Shown here piece by piece: positions 23,554 through 33,823 of a stretch of DNA of 64,000 nt. The stretch's first letter is position 1, and the number at the start of each line of letters is the position of its first letter. Under the pieces are notes generated by a model. The model was not told where the DNA came from. It saw only the letters and a program-made list of their open reading frames with translations, and made no database searches. The stretch comes from Crossaster papposus (Eukaryota; Echinodermata; Asteroidea; Velatida; Solasteridae): positions 1 through 64,000 of the forward strand of contig JBAIAA010000260.1 of the NCBI GenBank assembly GCA_037893245.1, read 5' to 3'. Position numbers and translations under genes: made by a program.

Positions 23554-24371
23554 CATGAATAAAGATAAAGGTTAACAATATGAGTTAAAGATTTAATGAT
23601 ATTATAAGATAAAGCAATTTTAATCATTTTAACACTAATTCCATCCGGACCTGTTGCTTTCCCAACCGACATGGATGATATTTGCTTTCGAACAACCCTT
23701 CTGTAATATTAAGTACTACGCAATCTTCATCAAGAGAATTAAAGATAGAGGCGTCAGTATTGTCATCTGTTTCAAGTTCACGCAAAGGGTAATTTCCAGC
23801 AGTACGCTTGCCGATTGTTGAAAAGTGTTAATTTAATGTATCAGCAATGTCAGCGATATCGTCAATATTTTCCCCATTTGGGGAAGTAATCGATCTTTGT
23901 AGAGTTTTCCACAGCATAGATGAATTACTTTTATTTTCTTCTATGGCGGATGTGTAGTATTTACTCTTTTTACTGCGGATTTTATTAGTTACATTGTTCC
24001 TCAGGTTTTTGTATGAACCACAATAGATTTGTAAGCCTGTGTGCTTTGCAATTTTGTGTTCACAATCGCGCTGCCGCAAAAGTTTAAGAATTTCGTAATC
24101 GAGCCACGGTACTGAGGCACCCCGAATGCGTTTGGTTTTGACTGGCGCATGGAAGTTAATAATATACTCATAAATAAGGAGTACCATTTACACCACGCAA
24201 TATCCACATCATAACAACCAAAAACACATTGCCATGGTGCATTATTACGGAGATCGTCCGTAAATGCATCACTGTCTATATTGTTTAGACATCGACAATT
24301 TATTGAACGACCTTTCTTTGTTGGTGTGTTCCAACTGTTTAGCCTATAAACAAGATAATGATCACTGATTA
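23554..24371 (-). pseudogene. CR1-like LINE, endonuclease/RT linker (piece 3 of the split copy)
   Basis: Minus-strand frames include SVGKATGPDGISVKMIK at the start of the reverse transcriptase (about 23660), VPWLDYEILKLLRQRD and NKIRSKKSKYYTSAIEENK (about 24100-23900), and, near 24350, SDHYLVYRLNSWNT, the end of the endonuclease. It is separated from the reverse-transcriptase core by the Penelope-like element and from the rest of the endonuclease by the TA-flanked element. Confidence 0.85.
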
Positions 24372-25057
24372 TGCTACGTTTACATTATGTTCCCGGCGGC
24401 CACGGCAATCACGTTTCAGGCCACCGTGGACAAAACGGGATGGACGTGAGACAACGCGGGGGACGGAATGGGCAAACGTGACAGGCCGTGATTGCCGTGG
24501 ATGCCGGGCAAGATTTTTAAACTGTCAAAAAATTTGCCACGGCAGTCACGGTGCGGATGAGAAACCTAGTAGGCCGTAGTAAAACGGGGTGAACGCAACC
24601 AAACGCGACAGTACGCAATAGGCCGTAACCAAACTTGGAGGCGGTCCGTAGTGGGACAGGAAGCATGTATATTCCCCGGCATCTCACGGTCCTTTCAAGT
24701 TTTACCACGTTCTGCCGCGTTTAGTGCGCGTTTTGTCACGGTTGCTTCACGGTTGCTGCGCGTTTTGTCCCGTTTTGCCACGTTTTGTCACGGTTCTTAC
24801 GGCAAACTAGGGTGTATGGTAGCCGTTTCGTCGCGTTCAATCACGGCGCGTCCCGGCGTGTGACGGTTTACGGGCCCGGCGCGCTACGGCGCGTTGTGTT
24901 CTACTACGGTCTGACACGGCGCGCGCGGTCTGGGAGGGAGTATTTAAAAGCCGGGCTGGGCAGTGGAGCTTCATTCGAGTCTGAACAATCGACGTAACAT
25001 TACTGCATCTACAATACGAAGAGAGAAGACCAAGCTTTGAAAAAAGAAGGCCAAGCT

Positions 25058-25276
25058 ATGCCACCGAAGAAGCCAAGACGTACGAAGGCCCCCTGTCCTG
25101 CTTGTTTGGGTAAGGGTGGGGAGGCTGAAGAAGACGCATCTGCTAGGAGGAAGGCAGCCCCCAGGGTAGTCACCAACTTATCGGAGGATGAGAAGGAGCT
25201 CATCATTGACTTCCTCCAGCAGAATCCCACGCTGTACTCTAAGAGGCTGGCTGGTTACAAAGCGCGCGAAAGTTGA
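25058..25276 (+). CDS. Truncated MADF-like DNA-binding ORF inside a transposon
   Basis: The ATG at 25058 opens MPPKKPRRTKAPCPACLGKG, a basic stretch with a CPAC motif. It is followed by an acidic linker and LSEDEKELIIDFLQQNPTLY with SKRLAGYK. The last part resembles the first helices of the MADF/Myb-like domain that accompanies PIF/Harbinger transposases (pattern E-x-x-L-I-x-F-L-x-x-N-P-x-L-Y-x-K-R-L-x-x-Y-K). The frame stops 3-4 residues later, where the minisatellite starts, so most of the domain is missing. It may be a relic or a short expressed peptide. Confidence 0.5.
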   Translation: MPPKKPRRTKAPCPACLGKGGEAEEDASARRKAAPRVVTNLSEDEKELIIDFLQQNPTLYSKRLAGYKARES

Positions 25277-25390
25277 ACCACGACGTTGAAGTACGACGTT
25301 TTGAAAGTTGAACCACGACGTTTTGAAAGTTAAACCACGACGTTTTGAAAGTTGAACCGCGACGTTTTGAAAGTTGAACCACGACTCCCA
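25264..25390. repeat. Minisatellite, unit CGAAAGTTGAACCACGACGTTT-like
   Basis: About five copies of AAAGTTGAACCACGACGTTT, with a unit of about 22-26 bases, run directly on from the MADF-like ORF. A second simple repeat, AGACC in tandem, lies at about 25478-25503. Confidence 0.85.
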
Positions 25391-26513
25391 GCAACCTGAC
25401 AAGCCCCAACCAAGAGAGAAGGACCAGCAGCACTAGCACTTCAGCCAAGGAGAAGCCACAGGACGACGACCACGCAGACCAGACCAGACCAGACCAGACC
25501 AGTGAAGTTTTGTTTTCATCTCTTAGAAAATAAATGCAAACTATGTGTGCGTTTTTCTTATGATAGGCCATAATTCCGGAGAATATGATTTATGTAGGAA
25601 AAGAAGTTTGTAAAAATTAAGGTCAGATTTAAGCCACAAAATCGATATTCTTCTATAACAAATAATTTAGGTTTCAGTGAGTTATTAGGACTTCATCATG
25701 AGTAAAGCAGGTTTAACTTATGCATTCAGCCCTGATTTATGATATGACAATCATTTATGTATTATGAAAGAATGAATAGGAAGACAAAGAATTATTTAGA
25801 TCAGAAAATGGTTCATTTATTGATAACAAAGTACAGCATTAAGTAACCAGTATACCTTTACATGATTTGCATAACAGAAAATGGGCAATAACCATTCACG
25901 CACCCACATGGATCTTGGCCTTCTCATCCGCCTTCTTCGCCTTCTTCCTGACTGCTGCACTGTGGCCTTCCCTCTCTGAAACTGCTGTTGGCCTTCTTCT
26001 TGCTGGCTGTATGCACCCAGCAAACATGCAAACACAAAATCGTCTTCATCTTGGGCATTCATGATGTTGTCTCGTCGTAATCTCAGGATACAATGATTGC
26101 TATTGCTTGGGAGGCCTTCTCTTTATACCGTGGGCACAAACGTGCTCCAAAGCTGCCCGGCGTCCACGTTTCATCCGTAGAAAGCCTTGACAGAACGTGA
26201 AAAACGTGTCAGACCTTGATCAGAACGTCAGAAACGTGAGGGACCCCATCAGAACGTGACGGGCCTGGAGGGAACGTACTGGCATCCGTGGTAGACCGCG
26301 GGCCGAACCGTGGTGCGCCTTGGAGCCTCCGGGACTCAGCAGCCCCTTTCCACCCACGGCCCGTCACGGATACCGTGTTAGACCGTGAGAAAACTTGGCA
26401 AGACCTAACCAAACTTGAATACAGAGACAAAATTGCCAAAATCCCACGGCGCACTACGTTTCGGGTAAACGGGGCTGCCGTGGCCGCCGGGAACATAATG
26501 TAAACGTAGCATA

Positions 26514-27050
26514 GGACTGGTAAAACACCACAGTCCTTTATGAGCTCTGGGTGGGAACTAAACATGAGATCGATGGTAGTTTGAGTGGATTCAGTGACAC
26601 GCGTTGGGTCATGTATGAGTTGCGCCATTTGGAACAAACTAAAACAAGAAATAATTGCATTTGATTGCATACTATCGTGTTGCTCTGAAAAATCGCAATT
26701 AAAGTCCCCAGTTGTAATAATTCCTTAACATTCACATAAGGCCTTATTAAGGATATCACTCAGTTTTCTCGTAAATTCGACAGAGCTTGAAGGAGGCCGA
26801 TAAGCACAGGCTGTCTTTGTTTACACTTAATTTCAACCCATATACACTCGACATCATCTATTTCGAGATTTTCACGACGAGAGAACATTAGGGTATCTCG
26901 AATGTAAATTGCAACTCCGCCACCATGTCGGTTCCTGTCTTTTCTGACAATATAATAATTTGGTAGATATATCTCATCATCAGAGATTGAGGCGTCGCAA
27001 AAGATTTTGTTTAGACAGATGATGTCGAATGGATTTCTGGACATTAAACA
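26514..27050 (-). pseudogene. CR1-like LINE, endonuclease domain (piece 4, 5' truncated)
   Basis: Minus-strand frames read NPFDIICLNKIFCDASISDD, NRHGGGVAIYIRD and DDVECIWVEIKCKQ, then after a frame change AIFQSNTIVCNQMQLF, and DPTRV followed by TTIDLMFSSHPELIKDCGVL. These are the typical apurinic-endonuclease-like blocks of CR1/Jockey-group LINE ORF2. The copy stops abruptly near 27050, consistent with 5' truncation. Together with the three pieces at lower coordinates it makes one LINE split by three independent insertions. Confidence 0.85.
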
Positions 27051-27131
27051 TTATAAAATCCTCTAATCGTGGACCCATTATATAGTCTTAATATGTTTTT
27101 TTATTTTTCCTTTTTTCGGAAGACAAATGCT

Positions 27132-28502
27132 AATATAGGTTTTCCTGGACGATATCGCAAAATGTGCACATAAATTTGTAACTGGTGCATTCGTTTTCGT
27201 GCGAAATAGTATGAACGTTCACATTCCCGTTTTCTATTTAACAATAGATAATTCGTTTTTGCATAATGGTGCATCCAGTCGTAAGAAATCATCACACGAT
27301 TTCCCGAATGTGCACTGAATTTAGTATATTGATAGTTCATTTTAGCGCGAATTTGAATGCACACCCGCAATCATGTTTTCCTTTTAATTCATCAACAATC
27401 AATTTCGCTAAATGTCAGGCGATTTTCTACGTATTTGTATGCCTGGTCAAGAGTTGGAATCCATTTATCTTTTATCAAAAGTAACATGGGAAATAAAACC
27501 AGGTGGTCTCGTCTTTGAAACTAACAAATAAATGCTATATAAACCCCCAAGTTGAAGAACAAAAATCTGTATTTGCTCAGCATTTGCCAAGATCGCATCA
27601 TATAGCTAGATTGTACTTTATGCCCCCTAAAATTTTCCAATAATGGCTGCAAGAGGGAGATACAGACGAGTCTCGGACGCTGATCGAAATGGTCTCATCG
27701 ATGCCTTTGAGGCTGACTACGCGGACTACTTAGATGTAGTGAATAGACTGGACATCAACCACTCATGTCTTGGTGGACAGTTCATTGACGGATAGACAAT
27801 TGAACTGATAAAATGATAAAGATGCCATTAACAAAAACAAAATAACCTCAATCCTGCAAATTCATCCAGCATTAGGCCTTATGACATGGAGCCTACATTA
27901 TCCTCCAGTGTTAAAACCCCAAACGGACTCATTCCTGCAAATTCATCTGATGCATCGACTTGCAAGTGACCTCATTCCTGCACAATCCTGCAATTTGCAA
28001 AGAGGATTTTGGAGGATTTGGGATGGTTAGGGTTAAAATACATTTAAGATAAAGAGCCAACACATTAATGATCAATAGTCTCACAATACATTGATTTATT
28101 AATGATTTAATTCAAGTTGTATCGTGAGTTGTACAGCTATACATACACTGTCCTTTTTTTAATTGAATGCAGAACATGCGAATTTAAATTATAACAAATG
28201 AAAAAGAATATTCAATTCAGGCCGTGACACAATGATAAATCAATTTGCTGCGAAATAGATTGCACAATCCTAATAATCGGCCACGCATACGTCAAACCGA
28301 AAGCCCAATCGTGTGTTTGTAATCGTTTAAATGGAACGCTAAGCACATTCATTTATTTGAATTAAACAAAATAAAATTGAATGCTCGTTTTTGCGAAAAT
28401 GAAACTCGGACCTACGTCGTTCTGAAAATCAGCGCGAAATTGAATGCATCTTTCACAAATGAATGTGCACATTTTGCGATATCGTCCGGGAAAACCTATA
28501 AT
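27132..28502. mobile_element. TA-flanked transposon, Tc1/mariner-like candidate
   Basis: The left end, TATAGGTTTTCCTGGACGAT followed by ATCGCAAAATGTGCACATAA, is mirrored by a right end GTGCACATTTTGCGATATCG followed by TCCGGGAAAACCTATA. TA dinucleotides stand at both borders. It encloses the small helix-turn-helix fragment at 27643. Further copies of the right end occur at 29101-29143, 29277-29318 and 29825-29864, and of the left end at 29146-29190, so this is an active-in-the-past family. Confidence 0.65.
27643..27795 (+). pseudogene. N-terminal helix-turn-helix remnant of an IS630/Tc1-like transposase
   Basis: A 50-residue frame begins MAARGRYRRVSDADRNGLID and continues AFEADYADYLDVVNRLDINH before a stop. 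The G-R-Y-R-R-x-S-x-x-x-R-x-x-L-I-x-A-F pattern is typical of the first helix-turn-helix of IS630/Tc1-like transposases in invertebrate genomes. No DDE core follows. It lies inside the TA-flanked element, which suits this superfamily. Confidence 0.55.
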
Positions 28503-29864
28503 AAAATGATAGAGAAGTCATTAACAAAAACAAAATAACCTCAATTCTTCAAAATCCTCATTTGGATAAATTCCTAAGTAACCTCAATCCTGCAAATTCA
28601 TCTGATGCATCAACTTCCAAGTGACCTCATTCCTGCAAAAAACTTAAATTTGCAAAGAGGATTTTGGAGGATTTGGGTGGTTAGGGTTAAAATAAATTTA
28701 AGAGCCAACACATAAATGATCAATTAGTCCCACGATACATTGATTCATTAATGATTTAATCCCAGTTGTATCGTGAATTATATAGCCATATGTACTTTAT
28801 TGAAATTGAATGCAGAATATGCGAATTTAAATTATAACAAATGAGAAAGAATATTCAATTCAGGCTGTGACACAATGATAAATCGATTTGCTGCGAAATA
28901 GATTGCACACTCTTAATAATCGGCCACGCATACATCAAACCGAAAGCCCAATCACGTGTTTGTAATCGTTTAAATGAAACGCTAAGCACATTCATTTATT
29001 TGAATTAAACAAAATAAAATTGAATGCTCGTTTCTGCGAAAATGAAACTCGGACATACGTCGTTCTGAAATTCAACCCGAAATTGAATACATATTTTACA
29101 AATGAATGTGCAAATTTAGCGATATCGTCCGGGAAAATCTATATATAGTTTTTCCCGGACGATATCGGAAAATGTGCACATTAATTTGTAAAAAAATGCT
29201 CGTTTTTGCGAAAATGAAACTCGGACATACGTCGTTCTGAAAATCAGCGCGAAATTGAATGCATCTTTTACAAATGAATGTGCATATTTTCAGATTTCGT
29301 CCGGGAAAACCTATACAATTCATAAATATCAGAGACAGTTTCTTATTGTTCGACTATTTTGCAGTCTAAATTCCTATTTTTAAACAGCCGATAATGGCCT
29401 AGCCGGTGTTTTAAACTGTTTCTATTTTTGTGTGTCACATTAAATTTGGAATACTATGAAGTCTGATCCATGAACCTTGCATTGGATGAAACCTCCTACA
29501 TCATGCACTATACCACAAAATTGTATGCAGAATTTGTCAATTAAAATTATAACAAAATGAAAAAGAATATTCCATTCAGGCCGTGACACAATGACAGTTT
29601 GATTTGCTGCGAAATAGACTGTACATTCTCAATAACCGGCCACGCATCCGTCAAACCGAAAGCCTAATCACATATTTGTAACTGCTGAAATGAAACGTTA
29701 TGCACATTCAGTTATTTGAATGAAACAAAATGAAACAAAATGCTCGTTTTTGCACAAATGAAACCCGGATTTAGGTTGTTATTAAAATTCAGCGCCAAAT
29801 TGAATGTATCTTTTACAAATGAATGTGCAAATTTTCCGATATCGTCCGGGAAAACCTATATTAC
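27830..29864. repeat. Tandemly arranged copies of the TA-flanked element's right half
   Basis: The blocks at 27830-28502 and 28524-29143 match along their length (for example GGATTTTGGAGGATTTGGG, GGCCACGCATAC, TGAATGCTCGTTT), and a third copy covers about 29540-29864. A very short derivative with both ends lies at 29146-29318. This suggests repeated insertion of the same family into itself. Confidence 0.75.
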
Positions 29865-29915
29865 AGCAAATGCTAAATAAAAAGTAAATACTTGTTGTTA
29901 TATTAGTACGACTCA

Positions 29916-30140
29916 TTGAGAAAAATGTTTGTAGACGCCTGTTTCAATGTTGTTACAGTTCGCTTGGTACACGTAGAGATGAGAACGCTGCACTTTGGCC
30001 CCGTGCAACCGCCGGCTGACGGGGAGGAATTCGACATGCGCCAGTGGTTGAAATCAGCCATGCCAAAAGGAGAGGATCGATGCCGCCAACAAGGACAAGG
30101 ACAAGGACCTACGGAAAGTCGTACAGAAAGACGTATGTAA
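29916..30140 (+). other. Open frame of unknown nature
   Basis: A 74-codon frame from ATG 29916 contains a moderately gene-like stretch, HVEMRTLHFGPVQPPADGEE and then FDMRQWLKSAMPKGEDR, followed by a low-complexity GQGQG segment. It is not recognised. It could be an exon, a fragment of an old transposon protein, or chance. Confidence 0.2.
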
Positions 30141-30291
30141 AAGGTTTCTTATAATAAACTGCTGTCCCGCTCTTGATAGCAGACTACAAAATACTAATTG
30201 CACAGTACTTCATATTTTTGGTGTCTTTCCCCTTTAATTTGTCAATGTCCCCAAAATAAAGTTGACTATAAGAAAAGTGGTAACTAATAGA

Positions 30292-30356
30292 TTCGAACCA
30301 GGGCCCTTTCGATCTATAGCTCAACGCACTACCCACTAGACTACCGTGACAGGTCG
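30292..30356 (-). repeat. tRNA-like SINE head
   Basis: On the minus strand, TAGTCTAGTGGGTAGTGCG matches an A-box and GGTTCGAATC matches a B-box of an RNA polymerase III internal promoter, with about 33 bases between them. The flanking stems do not pair as a real tRNA would, so this is probably a tRNA-derived SINE fragment. Confidence 0.55.
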
Positions 30357-31351
30357 ATGACAGCTGGTTTTTTTAATGCATACATGTATTTATACTCGTA
30401 GACTCAAGTCTAAAAATGCTTTGACGTCATTGTTTTTCTGGAGCTCTTCGTAGTCTTCCTTCGAAAACGCAAAGTGCAATGTTTCTTGGAGTACGGGGAA
30501 TATGCCCCTCAATGCTATAAAACTAACATCGTGTGGTACTTTGGGTACGTAATCTCTGGCTTGATATGAGTGCGTTCGTTTAGCTCACACTTGTATGTTT
30601 GCCAGTGTTATACGAGACCGTTAATATGCGATCTTCGTGTCTGCGTAGGTGTACGTGTCAGCTACCACTGCCCCAGCCCAATAGCAGCTCTCCGGTGGCT
30701 GCCTGGGTGTAATGACGTCACTAGGATAATGTTGGTTTCAGAACAATTAAACCATGGGTACAAAGAGAGTATAACAATTGTATGGCACCAAGTATTATCG
30801 TTGTTCAAGTAAATAGACATTCGGTTTTTATAAATTATTAACCATGGTTATTGTGATAAAAATGAAACAGATGACATTTATGTCAGGTGTGTTCAAGTTG
30901 TATAGCCCCGCCCCTAATAAACCTTTGACATTAATTTTCATAAAATATAGGCGAATAATTATACGGCAGTGTTCAATTAGCTTCAGTTTGTGGTTAGTGG
31001 TGTTACCCCGTGTAAAACAGGGAAAGCTACTCGAATGCACGTAACAATATAAACCATTAATATATACCTAGGAGAGTTGATAGCTTCTGATTGGTCAAGA
31101 CTTGGTCACACCGAGGGCATTATTTTGTAGTAATTGCCCGGCTTTCAAGAAGAAACAGTATTTACTTTTTGCTTTTTATCATTTGCTAGAATATTAGCAT
31201 TTGCAAATTACATGTACACGCTAAAATGTGTCAAGTAAACTTTTTTTAGCCACACAAAGCATACTCCAAAAGTTTTTGTATTCTCCTACTTATCCTGTCA
31301 AGTTTCATAAATTAAATATTCTGTGAATTTTTCTATCGATTTTTCTCACAG
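30357..31351. other. End of intron 1, no further gene seen
   Basis: AT-rich sequence leading to the exon 2 acceptor, with the polypyrimidine tract TTTTTCTCACAG at its end. No repeat family was identified. Confidence 0.4.
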
Positions 31352-31405
31352 CCGAAACTACAACCGTAACACCTGAACAAACCATTACGGAGGACTTGAG
31401 CAATG
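31352..31405 (+). CDS. Secreted-protein gene, exon 2 (Thr-rich linker)
   Basis: A good acceptor (ATTTTTCTCACAG) precedes this 54-base exon, and the donor G|GTATGT follows it. With the G carried over from exon 1 it encodes A-ETTTVTPEQTITEDLSN, a short threonine-rich, acidic stretch that would begin the mature protein and is a likely site of O-glycosylation. Both boundaries are phase 1, so the exon could be skipped or added without breaking the frame. It is too short for ordinary ORF searches. Confidence 0.6.
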
Positions 31406-31939
31406 GTATGTATATTTGAAATAAAGATTTCGAAAACGGTAAGGGCCGAGGAAATGTAACCAAATCCTCCATTGATCCTTGGATTTCACTGATTTAAACT
31501 GATTTTGACGAAACGTTACTTCGGCAGGAAATTTGCTGCTGTTTACTTAAACAATTTCGGCCGAAAAAGAAACAAAAAACTGAGTTCGGCCACTTTTCTC
31601 TCTTTGTGAAAACGGTGACGAAATTTACCTCGTGTTTTGATAAACACCCCCTCACCCAAATGTTGTATATGAAGCTTAATGTGACCATGCGCGTTTTCGC
31701 CTTTCTGAGCTAATTTATCTCGGAAAGACGGAATACTGAGATAAAAAGATGACTTTCCGCGATATCGTATCTCGGGAAAACGTCTTCCCGCTACATTACA
31801 TTTTCAATAATAATTTCGGAAGCTATAATCATCTTTACTCGCAGCTAGCTCAAGTGCTCATTTGCGAAAGACGTGGTCGAGCCGCTGGCACGTAAAGGCG
31901 CGTCTGGCAGCCGGCCACACTGACTTATATATGACGACG

Positions 31940-32112
31940 GAGCACAGCCTGAGAGTATTTGATTTTCCCAGAGGAAGGGAAACCGGATGGCCCAGAGAAA
32001 ACCTCTAATGGCACAGAAGAGAACAAACGCACAACTCTACTTACATGGTCCAAGCCGGGAACCGAACCCGGGTCATGGAGGCGAGCGCTTTACGCGCACG
32101 CACAAGCCACCC
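31940..32112 (-). repeat. tRNA-derived SINE
   Basis: On the minus strand a tRNA-like head with a CGCTCGCCTCCATGACCC segment and a B-box-like GGTTCGGTTCC is followed by a body containing GTTTTCTCTGGGCCATCCGG and TTCCC. A tRNA-like head joined to a conserved body of this kind is typical of invertebrate SINEs. It lies in intron 2 of the secreted-protein gene. Confidence 0.55.
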
Positions 32113-32716
32113 GTACCCATGTCACTTTCAATATATCAGTACTCCTGACGTCAAAGTTTTTTGCCGTGCGTCCTTATTAGGTGGTCTGGTGGGACGGTAC
32201 GGTGATTTCGAAGCCGCTCAGTAAAGTGCACAAATAAAACGAATCGTGACACCATTAGTACCGGCCAAACAAATATATTGTCTTCTGTACAAAAGCACAA
32301 TTGCGTTGCAGTGCATCACGGGTAGTTTATTGGTATCAATATTGTATGTTTTGGGTTGGATCGTAAATGCGCGTGAGCAGTAATGATTTGTTTAAAATTA
32401 TATAGGTTTTCTCGATCGTATTGGGCCGTATTAATATAAACTAGCATGTGATTTTACTATCAAAACATTTACATGTACTAGCATTCTGTATGAATAGAAA
32501 CGAAGCAAATGCATTTACTATACCTATACATTTACCAACAGACAGAAAATAGAATCATGCGTGGTAACAGTCCGGCCTAGTGTATCCAATGTTGATCAGC
32601 CTCTATCTCTACTTTCACTCTGCTTCTGTGTGGGTTGATAGGACAAAGACCTTTATTACCGACAATAAACATAACACTGTCTGTTTTCTTGTTCTCTTCT
32701 GCTCTCTTATTCACAG

Positions 32717-32878
32717 CCTGCGTCCACGGACCCTTCGAGGCGAGTAACATTAACTCGGTTTATTATCCTACCGACCCGCCTTTGAGGCGGTTGGATCTCC
32801 CAGTCAGCGTTTCGAGAGCGGATGTGACTGTGTCCATATTTATTAAGGGGCCGACGAACCTTAACGTGCATGTCATAG
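32717..32878 (+). CDS. Secreted-protein gene, exon 3
   Basis: Acceptor TTATTCACAG and donor G|GTGAGT bound a 162-base, phase-1 exon encoding residues 38-91 of the predicted protein: ACVHGPFEASN, PTDPPLRRLDLPVSVSRA and DVTVSIFIKGPTNLNVHVI. The second half has the alternating hydrophobic pattern of beta strands and fits the first part of a Methyltransf_FA-like beta domain (variable start, then strand D-V-x-V-x-I). Cys39 is the only cysteine. No other gene overlaps. Confidence 0.65.
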
Positions 32879-33230
32879 GTGAGTAGTGTGGCTCTTAGCT
32901 CGATCAGACCGATCGCCTTTTGCAAAATATTAGCCACCAGTTCGCCACCGCCTAGAATTATGAGAAGAAAGTCGTGACCTGACCTTTTGACCTTCCAATT
33001 GCACGCAGCGCAGCTGAGCCGCGGTCACACAAAATATATCCAATCATAGCTCAAAGCGCATACCAGCGTTACTGGTTGTCAAAGTGATCCAGATACCTGA
33101 ACTGGATCTAGATCAATCTGGAAATTTATTGGAATCATCCTTGGCTCTTGAGCTATCTACCCGTACCAAGTTTCGCTGAATCCATTCAACGTTTTCTTCC
33201 CTATAATCCTGCTAATAGACAAACAATCAA

Positions 33231-33330
33231 ATAGACAGACAGCAGACAGACAGCCCGACTTACCAATAGCTCGACAAGCAGCCCGCCCGACAGACAGACA
33301 GCCCGCCCGACAGACAGACAGGAGTGAATA
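33231..33330. repeat. CAGA/GCCC simple repeat
   Basis: GACAGACAGCCCGCCCGACA-type units alternate over about 100 bases in intron 3, with two near-identical 24-base copies at 33280-33325. Confidence 0.8.
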
Positions 33331-33473
33331 CGTCCCCGCCATCTGAGATGGACGGGGGTAATCATGAAAACCTCGCTCAAAACGCGTGAAACATCCACCA
33401 ATTTTAGTAAGATATCCTTTCAGTAAAATGGAACAGATCGTGTAGTTTAATATTTCCCCTTCTTTCATGACAG

Positions 33474-33823
33474 TCTTGGGAAAGAGTGGTTGTGGAATCG
33501 CGGATACCCCCTCGGGCAATTATCACACTAGCTACAATTGCAAGCTGGAAGGCCTAGGCAGCCGTTACTGGGTGGCAGTTACAGACGATGAAATACAGGT
33601 AGGCAAGTACGGGAACGACAAAGCGATGGTAGCAATGAGCCGCCTCCCCGACCTTGTTGAGATTGGGAGCTTTAAGATGCAAGCCTTCTATGGGGAGTGT
33701 TTAATGCGACCATCTACATGTACGTGCCGTGCTACTACTAGCTACGTCACACACAATCCGACCGGGTTGAGCTGCAACATCTTGGCAGTCATCTGCATAG
33801 CATTTATTTATTTACTTATTTAA
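33474..33823 (+). CDS. Secreted-protein gene, exon 4 (Methyltransf_FA-like domain and C-terminus)
   Basis: The acceptor CTTTCATGACAG opens a 350-base terminal exon encoding residues 92-207. GLGSRYWVAVTDDEIQVGKY followed by LVEIGSFKMQAFYGECLM resembles the second half of the Methyltransf_FA (farnesoic acid O-methyltransferase-like) domain, which has F-W-I then I-x-V-G and then a Y/I-G strand; in animals this is usually a binding domain and not an enzyme. Cysteines at 98, 114, 167, 174 and 176 suggest disulphides, as expected outside the cell. The end, SCNILAVICIAFIYLLI, is hydrophobic and could serve as a GPI-attachment signal or membrane anchor. The last seven residues and stop come from the (ATTT)n tail of a LINE inserted in opposite orientation, so the original C-terminus may have differed. 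A GTACGT donor-like site at 33717 is an alternative exon end. Confidence 0.65.

Larger units (their letters stand above)
24372..26511. mobile_element. TIR transposon remnant carrying a MADF-like ORF
   Basis: The termini are TGCTACGTTTACATTATGTT... and the reverse complement ...AACATAATGTAAACGTAGCA, with inverted similarity continuing through CCCGGCGGCCACGGCA. TA flanks both ends (24370-24371, 26512-26513), and removing the element with one TA rejoins the interrupted LINE frame as LPVL-I-SDHY. The arms are long and rich in CACGGT/ACGTTTTG words. A 72-codon ORF with a MADF-like segment lies in the middle, followed by a minisatellite. No catalytic transposase was found, so it is a deletion derivative. 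Confidence 0.75.

Noticed and set aside
24390-24990. Multiple open frames in the GC-rich arm of the TA-flanked transposon
   Set aside because: They are products of CACGGT/CGTTTTG-rich inverted arms; no protein motif or consistent frame.
32047-32112. Functional tRNA gene
   Set aside because: B-box present, but stems do not pair, and a SINE body follows, so it is better read as a SINE.
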